Assembly (NCBI GenBank): GCA_036336695.1
Contig: JAYZFQ010000140.1
Coordinates: 1 to 11,655, forward strand
Origin: GCA-2729515 sp036336695
GTDB taxonomy: Bacteria; Myxococcota_A; UBA9160; SMWR01
Reading direction: 5' to 3'
Length of the DNA: 11,655 bases
Shown: piece after piece, positions 5,776 through 11,655 of the stretch
Numbering within the stretch: the first letter of the stretch is position 1
Layout of the letters: every line of letters begins with the position of its first letter
Notes under the pieces: model-generated
What the model saw: the letters and a program-made list of their open reading frames with translations, nothing else
Databases searched by the model: none
Told to the model about the DNA's origin: nothing
Translations under genes and position numbers: made by a program

Positions 5776-8223
5776 TTAGCCGGACGCGTCGTCTCCCTTG
5801 ACGTGGAGATCTCGTTGCGGGAACGGAATCTGGATGCCCGCTGCGGCGAGTTCGGCGTCGATGGCGATGGCGAGTTCGCTGCGCACCCCGGTCCAGTCGT
5901 CGATGTACTCGGTCCAGGCCCGCAACTCGAAATCGAGGGAACTCTCGCCGAAGCCGAGCATCATGGCCCGGGGTTCCGGGTGCTCCATCACCCGTTCGTT
6001 GCTCTCGGCGATGCCCTTCAGGATCTCCATCACGCGTTCCGGGGGGCTTCCGTAGGCCACGCCAATCGGGATCTGGATTCGGCGGATCCGGTCCGAGAGC
6101 GTCCAGTTCGTGAACTCCTCGCTGATGAACCGCGCGTTCGGAATCACGACCTCGGAGCCGTCCCAGGTGCGTACCGTCGTCGAGCGGAGGCCGATGAGCC
6201 GGACTTCACCGCGAACGTCCGCCACCTCCACCGTGTCGCCCACCTTCAGCGGCCGTTCGAACAGCAGGATGAGGCCGGAGACGAAGTTGTTGACCACGCC
6301 CTGGAGGCCGATGCCGATGCCGACGCTGAGTGCGCTCAGCACCAGGGCGAAGCGGCTCATGTCGATTCCGGCAGCTGCGACCGCGGCCAGGGATCCCAGG
6401 AGGATGATGCCGTACCCGGCGAGTACCGAGATGGTGTAGGGCACGCCCCGGGGCAGGTTCGTGCGCGGCATGACGTCTTCGTCGAGAACGAACCGGACGA
6501 CTCGCGCGAGATAGACGGAGACGACGATGACGAGGATCGCGCCGAACAGGTGGCCGAGGGTGAGGCTGAAGTCCCCGGCCCCGATGGGCGCATCGAGGAT
6601 CGCGGTCGTGTATTCGAGCGCCAGGTCGCTGACCTGGAAGCGCCGGAGGGAGATCCAGAACCAGAACAGGACGAGACCGATGCGCAGGAAGCGGATTCCG
6701 CCATCGCGGATGACCCGCCCCCGCCGGCGCACCATGCGTAGTTGCCGGGCGGTGTTGGTGTGGAGCGCGGCGACCAGGATGAACTCGATCACCTTGAGCG
6801 CAGCGCCCAGCACGGCCGCTGTGAAGAGGCTGTTCACCAGGGCCTGGGTCAACAGTGCCGCGAGGGTCACGTTCCCGACGACGTTGGCGATGATCGCCCC
6901 CACCAGGATCAGGATGGCGAGCCGCATGCCCAGCGAGAGGAGCCAGAGGAGCGCGCCCGTGTTTTCCTCGAGGTCGTGCAGGCGCTGCGGCCGCAGCATC
7001 CAGAGCATGACGCTGAGCGCGACGAGGCCTTCCGCGAGCAGCGTGAGCCGGCTCAGGAACGGGTCGGGGATGAGGTAGATGCGGAAGAGGTTGACGACCA
7101 GCCAGGCGGCCAGGGCGTAGATCGCCCGGCGGACCGACGGCTTCACCAGGGGAACGAGAAAGTAGATCAGCGGCGGGATGACGAGGAGCGCGATCAGCCC
7201 CGAGAACACGTCGGGCCGTTCCGGGAAGAGCCAGGGAAACGACACCGCCGCGGCGAGGAAGCCACCGGAAACCGGCCGGGAGAGGGAGTCGATGATCGGC
7301 GCCAGGGACGCGTCCTCGCCGACCCAGACCACGGCTTTCCGGCGCAGGCCGGTAACGGCAGCGATCGTCGCGAGGATGATGAGGGCGAAGAACGCGACCC
7401 GCTCGCGCTGCAGGCTGAAGAAAGCGCCGGCCTGGCGCGCTGCGTCGGAAATGGGGAGTCCGATGTCTTTGAAATTGTCGTCCGTGAGTTGCTCGCGGCT
7501 CAGCGCGGTCCAGAGGGGCACGCTGTCGACCACAAGGAGGTTCTTCTGGTGGCTCCGGCGCACGCTCTTGACCTGGGCGAGCACCGCGGCCACTTCCTGC
7601 AACAGCTTGGCCAGCCGGTCCTGTTGCACGAGGACTGCGTTCTGGCGCTCGCTGACGAGCCGCCGCGTTTTGTGGATCTCATGCAGGGTGGAATCGATGC
7701 TCTCGACGATCGGCTTGGCGAGGGTTCCGGGGGCCGCCTCGCTGGTCTTCTGCCAGGGACCCTCGAGGGTTTCGAGCGCGGCCAGGTCTCGGGAGAGCGC
7801 ATCGATCCGCTCGGCGAGTTCCTGGTTCCACGTGTCGTAGCGGTCGGCGCGCCCCTTCCAGTTGCTCTCGATCTCGACCAGTGCGTCCGGGGTGATCGGG
7901 CCGTCCAGCCGGTCCGTGGCTTGTTGTGCCTCGGGCCGGAGTTTTTTCTCGATCTCGTCCAGGTCGGAGTGGGTTTCGAGCCGCGCCTTTCGTGCCTCGG
8001 TCCGCTGCTGGATGCTGGACAGCGTCGCGTGGGTCTCCTGCCAGCGGGTGGGAACCTCCGCGGCGGGAATGGCGGCAGGTTCGGCCGCGGGTTCTGCCTC
8101 GGCCCCGGGCGCCGGGGCGGCGGGCTTCTCGTCCGCACCGAGGGCGGCGGGGGCGGCGAGCACCAGCAGCAGCGCGAAGGCTGCGCCGATGGCGCGGCGG
8201 GCGAGCGGGGGGGCGGTCCTCAC
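5776..8223 (-). CDS. Large MscS-family mechanosensitive ion channel
   Basis: The product is 815 residues, starting at GTG 8223-8221 with GAGGA six bases upstream and ending at TAA 5778-5776. Residues 1-30 are a signal peptide (basic start, hydrophobic core, cut near ALGA). An Ala/Pro/Glu-rich linker (31-58) and a helical, probably coiled-coil periplasmic region (about 60-230) follow. Membrane segments begin near 276 and number about ten to eleven. The MscS pore helix is at about 610-650 (SALSVGIGIGLQGVVNNFVSG), followed by LLFERPLKVGDTVEV (653-667) and the cytoplasmic beta and alpha/beta domains, including the segment from RSTTVRTWDGSEVVIPN to FTNWTL. The layout (periplasmic domain, many helices, C-terminal MscS core) resembles MscK, MscM and YbiO-type large channels, though it is shorter than MscK. 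The family opens under membrane tension during hypo-osmotic shock to release solutes. It is divergent from cti across a 161-base spacer, and the PhyH-type gene follows it. Confidence 0.93.
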   Translation of the reverse strand: MRTAPPLARRAIGAAFALLLVLAAPAALGADEKPAAPAPGAEAEPAAEPAAIPAAEVPTRWQETHATLSSIQQRTEARKARLETHSDLDEIEKKLRPEAQQATDRLDGPITPDALVEIESNWKGRADRYDTWNQELAERIDALSRDLAALETLEGPWQKTSEAAPGTLAKPIVESIDSTLHEIHKTRRLVSERQNAVLVQQDRLAKLLQEVAAVLAQVKSVRRSHQKNLLVVDSVPLWTALSREQLTDDNFKDIGLPISDAARQAGAFFSLQRERVAFFALIILATIAAVTGLRRKAVVWVGEDASLAPIIDSLSRPVSGGFLAAAVSFPWLFPERPDVFSGLIALLVIPPLIYFLVPLVKPSVRRAIYALAAWLVVNLFRIYLIPDPFLSRLTLLAEGLVALSVMLWMLRPQRLHDLEENTGALLWLLSLGMRLAILILVGAIIANVVGNVTLAALLTQALVNSLFTAAVLGAALKVIEFILVAALHTNTARQLRMVRRRGRVIRDGGIRFLRIGLVLFWFWISLRRFQVSDLALEYTTAILDAPIGAGDFSLTLGHLFGAILVIVVSVYLARVVRFVLDEDVMPRTNLPRGVPYTISVLAGYGIILLGSLAAVAAAGIDMSRFALVLSALSVGIGIGLQGVVNNFVSGLILLFERPLKVGDTVEVADVRGEVRLIGLRSTTVRTWDGSEVVIPNARFISEEFTNWTLSDRIRRIQIPIGVAYGSPPERVMEILKGIAESNERVMEHPEPRAMMLGFGESSLDFELRAWTEYIDDWTGVRSELAIAIDAELAAAGIQIPFPQRDLHVKGDDASG

Positions 8224-8384
8224 GTGGGGTCCTCGGGCCTCGTCTTCGCGGTCCGTGGCCGCGACGCGCGAACTGTAGAACAGGCGCCGCGCCCCGGGTG
8301 CGCCGCGGGGCCCGCCAGGTGCCCCCGGGGGCCACGGCCTCTTAGACCTCGACGCGCGGCCCGGTTCGCGCGAGGATGGGCGCC
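8224..8384. promoter_or_regulatory. Divergent intergenic region between channel gene and cti
   Basis: This 161-base spacer must carry the upstream control of both genes unless one is transcribed from elsewhere. It is very GC-rich and includes a 12-base palindrome, GCCCCCGGGGGC, at 8321-8332. I cannot place convincing -35/-10 boxes on either strand. The region as a promoter is inferred from gene orientation. Confidence 0.5.
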
Positions 8385-10745
8385 ATGAAAATCGTATCTC
8401 CCGGTCTCGGTCTCCGGATTCTCGTGCTTGTCTTCGCTCTCGGGTCGCTGCATTGCGGCGGCGACGACTGGACGGCGGCCGACCAGAAGGCCGCCGAAGC
8501 GGCGGCCGAAATTCCGGCGCCGACGTCGCCGTCCTACCTGGAGCACGTGCAGCCCATCTTCGACGCGCGGTGCATCGCCTGCCACGGTTGTCTCGGTTCG
8601 CCCTGCAACGTGAAGCTCGGTTCCTTCGCGGGTCTCGAGCGCGGCGGGTACCACAAGAATCCCTACTCGCTCCACCTCGAACCCGTGCCCCGGACGGGGA
8701 TGAACGTGCACGCGACGACGGAAGCCTGGCGCAAGGTCGGTTTCTGGCCCGTGGTGTCGCGGGAAGGCGACGCCAAGGCGCGCCTGGCGGGCTCGCTCCT
8801 GGCCCAGTTGGTGGCGGCCGGTTCCGAGCACAACCAGCCGGGCTTCGACCGCAAGTCGCTCATGCCGAGCTACAAGGAGCGCTACCACCACGAATGCCCC
8901 GCGACGCCCGAGAAGCTCGAGACGAGCCTCGCGAAGGCGCCGGCCAAGGGCATGCCCTATGGCGTCCCGGCACTGCAGAAGCGCGAACTCGAAACCCTCC
9001 AGAACTGGGTCGCGACGGGTTCCCCCGGTCCCGAACCGGGCGCGCTGGAGAAGGCGGCCCGGCCCGACAACCCGATCGCCGTGGCGGCCTGGGAAGGTTT
9101 CCTGAACGGCGACGACGCTCGTATGAAACTCGTCAGCCGCTACATCTTCGACCACACCTACCTGGCGACGATCGTGCTCGAAGACAGTCCCGGTGACACG
9201 TTCCGCCTGGTGCGGTCGAAGACGCCGCTCGGCCAGCCCATCGAAGTGATCGACACGCCGCATCCCTACGACGACCCCATGGCCTACGCCGGCGTCGATG
9301 CCTTCTACTACCGCCTCCAGAAACAAACCACGAAGCCGGTGCAGAAGAACCACTTCGTCTGGGAACTTTCGACCCACAAGCGTCGGCGCCTCGAGAAGCT
9401 CTTCCTCGGCGTCGAATGGGAGGAGGGCGCGAACCTGACGCCGCCCTGGGGCAACTGGAACCCCTTCGAGACCTTCGCCACCATTCCGGTGAAGAGCCGC
9501 TATGCGTTCCTGATCGAGAACTCGGTCGTGATCCTCGGGGGGATCACCTCCGGCCCGGTGTGTCTGGGGCAGGCCGCGACCTACGCGGTGAAGGACCATT
9601 TCTGGGTCTACTTCGTCGATCCCGAGAAGGATATCTCGGTGCTCGACCCCACCCTCGGCCTGCCGAACTGGGCCGTGTTCATGGATCGCTCGCCCGAGGG
9701 CAACCGGACCTACGAGGACGCCTACGCCAAGACCCTGCGCCGGTTCTATCCCGAGGGCTACTCCATCGACGAAGTCTGGAGTGGCAACCAGCGGAACCCG
9801 AACGCCTGGCTCACGGTGCTGCGCCACGAAAGCAACACCTGGATCATGCAGGGCGCCGGTGGCGGCATGCCCCGCACGCTCTGGCTCATGGGCTACAGCG
9901 GCTTCGAACGCATCTATTACGACACCGTCGCCCACTTCGAGTACTGGGGGGGCGACGCCGGGAAGCTCGAGACCGTGGGCTTCTTCAACTTCCTACGCCA
10001 GCAGTTCGAGGACCGCTTCCTGTTGCTCCTGCCGCCCGAAGAAAGGCAGAAGCTTCGCAAGGAATGGACGCGCGGGATCGGCCGCGTGGCGCTCTTCATG
10101 GACCCGGATCCCGACAGCGGCCTGCCGACACGGGTCAAGAGCGATCCGAAGCAGCCCCTCGCAAGCGTCGTGAAGCAGTTGCGGGAGCACCTGGGCCCGA
10201 AGATCGCCGGGCCTCTCGACCCGTTGAACCCGTCGGTGAAGAGCGAGTACCCCTGGGAACGGGGCATCAAGAGTTTCGAGGACTGGGGCCGGGCGATTTC
10301 GACCCTCACCGTGACGACCGACTACAAGTTCCCGCGCTTCCTGCCGAGCGTCATCATGCTCAAGCTCAATTCTGGCACCGAGTCGCGCATGTACAGTCTC
10401 ATCGCGAACCGGGTCTACGAGACCCAGTACACAGTCCTGTTCCAGAACGGCGAGGAGCTGCCCGACCTCGACACGATGAGCGTCTACGAAGACGTGGTCG
10501 GGGGTTTCCCCAACCTCTTCATGGACGTGGATCTCGCCCAGGCCGCGGATTTCGTCAAGGAACTGCGAGCCGTCGACACCCTCGAGGCGTTCCTGGCCTT
10601 CCGGGACAAGTACGCCGTGCTCCGCAACAGCGCGGAGTTCTGGGAAACCTACGACTGGTTCAATGCCTGGAACTTCCGCAACCGCGGCCTTGCAGCGGGT
10701 GTGTTCGACTTGTCGTACTACGACCTCTTCGACCACACCTACTGA
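8385..10745 (+). CDS. cti: Fatty acid cis/trans isomerase (Cti), haem c-type periplasmic enzyme
   Basis: The product is 786 residues from ATG 8385, close to the roughly 766 of Pseudomonas Cti. An ATG at 8376 is also in frame, but the GAGG at 8372-8375 abuts it and is nine bases before 8385, so 8385 is preferred. A signal peptide covers about residues 1-24; Cys24 follows SLH, which does not fit a lipobox. The haem c site CIACH (63-67) lies in PIFDARCIACHGCLGSPC, matching the Cti family, whose N-terminus carries a cytochrome c-type motif. The body keeps family segments such as RSLMPSYKERYHHECP-like sequence, GPVCLGQ and TWIMQGAGGGMPRTLWLMGYSGFERIYYDTVAHFEYWGGDAG. Cti converts cis to trans unsaturated membrane fatty acids without ATP, stiffening membranes under solvent or heat stress. 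No neighbouring cytochrome or haem-ligation gene is seen. It stands alone on this strand. Confidence 0.93.
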   Translation: MKIVSPGLGLRILVLVFALGSLHCGGDDWTAADQKAAEAAAEIPAPTSPSYLEHVQPIFDARCIACHGCLGSPCNVKLGSFAGLERGGYHKNPYSLHLEPVPRTGMNVHATTEAWRKVGFWPVVSREGDAKARLAGSLLAQLVAAGSEHNQPGFDRKSLMPSYKERYHHECPATPEKLETSLAKAPAKGMPYGVPALQKRELETLQNWVATGSPGPEPGALEKAARPDNPIAVAAWEGFLNGDDARMKLVSRYIFDHTYLATIVLEDSPGDTFRLVRSKTPLGQPIEVIDTPHPYDDPMAYAGVDAFYYRLQKQTTKPVQKNHFVWELSTHKRRRLEKLFLGVEWEEGANLTPPWGNWNPFETFATIPVKSRYAFLIENSVVILGGITSGPVCLGQAATYAVKDHFWVYFVDPEKDISVLDPTLGLPNWAVFMDRSPEGNRTYEDAYAKTLRRFYPEGYSIDEVWSGNQRNPNAWLTVLRHESNTWIMQGAGGGMPRTLWLMGYSGFERIYYDTVAHFEYWGGDAGKLETVGFFNFLRQQFEDRFLLLLPPEERQKLRKEWTRGIGRVALFMDPDPDSGLPTRVKSDPKQPLASVVKQLREHLGPKIAGPLDPLNPSVKSEYPWERGIKSFEDWGRAISTLTVTTDYKFPRFLPSVIMLKLNSGTESRMYSLIANRVYETQYTVLFQNGEELPDLDTMSVYEDVVGGFPNLFMDVDLAQAADFVKELRAVDTLEAFLAFRDKYAVLRNSAEFWETYDWFNAWNFRNRGLAAGVFDLSYYDLFDHTY

Positions 10746-10761
10746 GCCGGGCTTCCGCTCG

Positions 10762-10826
10762 GGCGGCTGCGGGCGCCCCGGGTGCGCCGACAGGCGCCGC
10801 CGAAACCCCTCGGCCAGAGAGTTTCG
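10762..10826 (+). terminator. Possible terminator structures after cti
   Basis: Beginning 17 bases after the cti stop, a GGCGGC/GCCGCC outer stem (10762-10767 with 10796-10801) encloses a GGCGC/GCGCC inner stem (10772-10776 with 10784-10788). A second small stem, CGAAAC/GTTTCG (10801-10806 with 10821-10826), follows and shares base 10801. No T-tract follows, so this would be a weak or Rho-assisted terminator. Such stems can occur by chance in GC-rich DNA. Confidence 0.3.
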
Positions 10827-10847
10827 CCCCGAACCCCTCGGGCCGGG

Positions 10848-10863
10848 TGTGAAGCGCTTCACA
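10848..10863. promoter_or_regulatory. 16-base perfect palindrome, operator-like
   Basis: TGTGAAGCGCTTCACA is a perfect dyad with a central CG, resembling operators of LacI-family regulators (the AAGCGCTT core). It lies about 100 bases after the cti stop and is not next to any recognised start codon, so the regulated gene, if any, is unclear. No regulator gene is present in the window. Confidence 0.4.
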
Positions 10864-11109
10864 GCGGTCTTTCGTCGGGGTTCCTAGCTTTTTGGTGAGC
10901 CCGATGGCGCGAGGTGGCCGTGAAAGTGCCCGACACGATGCATCCGTCCCATTCCCTTCCCCGCGGGTCCGCGAACCCGTGTCGTGGGACGACATCGGCC
11001 GGGCACCCGCGCGGCGGCCCCCATCGGGACAAGGGTTGGAACGGCCCGGGCAAGGTTGCCGGGGCCGCTTCCGCCATCCCGCCGTCCCGCCTGCCCCGCC
11101 AGGGACCCC

Positions 11110-11128
11110 GCCGCGTGCTCGACGCGGC
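11110..11128. repeat. Small perfect hairpin, 7-base stem
   Basis: GCCGCGT (11110-11116) and ACGCGGC (11122-11128) form a perfect stem with a 5-base loop. On the minus strand it follows the larger hairpin by 17 bases, so the two could form a tandem terminator for the crotonase-family gene. Confidence 0.4.
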
Positions 11129-11145
11129 CAGGCAAGGGGACTGAA

Positions 11146-11197
11146 GGTGCGGGGGTGGACGTTGCAGCGCGTGCTGCGGCGTCCATCCCCCGGCACC
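11146..11197 (-). terminator. 52-base near-perfect hairpin after the crotonase-family gene
   Basis: Arms 11146-11168 and 11173-11197 can pair almost completely: 5 pairs, a bulged G92, 5 G-C pairs, a bulged T86, 6 pairs, 2 G-T wobbles and 5 pairs, closing on the tetraloop GCGT at 11169-11172. (Bulges are 11192 and 11186.) On the minus strand the hairpin begins three bases after the TGA of the crotonase-family gene, where an intrinsic terminator is expected. No T-tract follows, so termination may be Rho-assisted, or the structure may protect the transcript's 3' end. Confidence 0.55.
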
Positions 11198-11200
11198 GCA

Positions 11201-11655
11201 TCAGGGCTCGATGACGTGGCGCGGGTTGGGTTTGCGGTCGGCGGGAGCGCGGCTGTAGTCCTGGAACGGGCCGTCGCGCGCGTCGATGGCGGCATCCACA
11301 CCCTGGGAGTCGGCGAGGGCCATGAACGCGTGGGCTTCGGGGGTGTTGCGCATGTAGCCGTCCAGGATGGAACCGAGCACCTGGGTGTTGGCGATGCCCT
11401 GGTTTTCGTAGGCCTTGTTCACGACGAGCTTCATCGCTGCGAGTTGTGAAAGGGGCAGGCTCGCGAGGCGTTGTGCCAGACCCCCGACGGTGGACTCGAG
11501 TTCGGCGAAGGGCACGGCGCGGTTGACGAGTTCCACCCGCGCGGCCTCGGCGCCGGACAGCGGTTCGCCGGTGAGCGCGTGCCACTTGCAGCGCGTCAGC
11601 CCGAGGCGGTAGATCCACATGCCGGTCAGGTAGCAGCCCCACATGCGTGCGTAGG
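11201..11655 (-). CDS. Enoyl-CoA hydratase/isomerase (crotonase) family, C-terminal part
   Basis: The gene ends at TGA 11203-11201, and the frame stays open to the window edge, giving about 150 residues; the start and the catalytic Glu region lie outside. The ATG at 11644 is internal, as the upstream codons (YAR) continue the frame. Visible family features are LGLTRCKWHALTGEPLSGAEAARVELVNRAVPFAEL, where the crotonase trimerisation region leads into the typical G/E-LVN-x-VVP-type strand, then LAQRLASLPLSQLAAMKLVVNKAY and the C-terminal helical EAHAFMALADSQGVDAAIDARDGPFQDY. Crotonases act on acyl-CoA thioesters by hydration, isomerisation or hydrolysis; which applies cannot be told without the N-terminal half. 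A strong hairpin follows the stop codon. Confidence 0.87.
   Translation of the reverse strand, partial: YARMWGCYLTGMWIYRLGLTRCKWHALTGEPLSGAEAARVELVNRAVPFAELESTVGGLAQRLASLPLSQLAAMKLVVNKAYENQGIANTQVLGSILDGYMRNTPEAHAFMALADSQGVDAAIDARDGPFQDYSRAPADRKPNPRHVIEP

Larger units (their letters stand above)
10746..11200. other. 455-base region between convergent genes, no convincing gene
   Basis: The space between the stop of cti and the stop of the crotonase-family gene is large for this window, where other convergent pairs are 9 bases apart. Short open frames on both strands translate to Arg/Pro/Gly-rich sequence with no recognisable family or good ribosome site. It contains inverted repeats, listed separately. 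A small RNA or unannotated peptide cannot be excluded. Confidence 0.6.

Noticed and set aside
8321..8332. 12-base palindrome GCCCCCGGGGGC as an operator
   Set aside because: Short all-G/C palindromes are expected by chance in this composition; kept only as a note on the spacer.
6742..8388. 548-codon open frame on the plus strand
   Set aside because: It is antisense to the MscS-type channel gene; the sequence is low-complexity Asp/Glu/Arg-rich, as expected from GC-rich antisense DNA.
8220..9935. 571-codon open frame on the minus strand
   Set aside because: It is antisense to cti and has no recognisable domain, while cti carries a haem motif and family segments.
10892..11449. 185-codon open frame on the plus strand
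   Set aside because: Its second half is antisense to the crotonase-family gene and its first half crosses the hairpin region; no domain or ribosome site supports it.

Overview
The window is high-GC, gene-dense bacterial chromosome with short intergenic gaps, GTG starts mixed with ATG starts, and no tRNA, rRNA, CRISPR, phage or insertion-sequence signal. The content is a luciferase-like F420-type oxidoreductase, a phytanoyl-CoA dioxygenase-type protein, a crotonase-family protein, a cyclic-nucleotide/FHA sensor and a periplasmic fatty acid cis/trans isomerase. This suits a Gram-negative bacterium of the former Deltaproteobacteria (Myxococcota- or Binatota-like). That assignment is inferred from gene families and composition only; no phylogenetic marker is present.

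Layout: (1) 1-573 (+) is the C-terminal part of a VWA-domain protein, followed by a complete UPF0178/YaiI-type protein (623-1078, +). (2) 1088-2479 (-) is a convergent two-gene unit: a cNMP-binding plus FHA-domain protein, then a small protein with about six membrane segments. The two share a reading frame and are separated by one in-frame stop codon; that stop lies in a 24-base direct repeat. (3) 2663-4820 (+) is an LLM-class F420-type oxidoreductase followed 13 bases later by a YbfB/YjiJ-type MFS transporter. (4) 4830-8223 (-) is a large MscS-type mechanosensitive channel with a phytanoyl-CoA dioxygenase-type gene 28 bases downstream. (5) 8385-10745 (+) is a fatty acid cis/trans isomerase (Cti) with a CxxCH haem site, divergent from the channel gene. 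(6) 10746-11200 has no convincing gene but holds several inverted repeats, including a 16-base perfect palindrome and a 52-base near-perfect hairpin. (7) 11201-11655 (-) is the C-terminal part of a crotonase-family protein.

Working together: Cti and the MscS channel face each other across a 161-base spacer, and both families act when the cell envelope is stressed (lipid isomerisation and tension release). This is a plausible shared-regulation pair. The oxidoreductase/MFS pair and the channel/dioxygenase pair look like two-gene transcription units. The cNMP/FHA protein has two ligand-recognition domains but no output domain, so the adjacent membrane protein is a candidate partner. I see no clearly new defence or mobile system. 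The most unusual items are the cNMP-FHA/membrane pair with its repeat-embedded stop and the structured sites in the last intergenic region.
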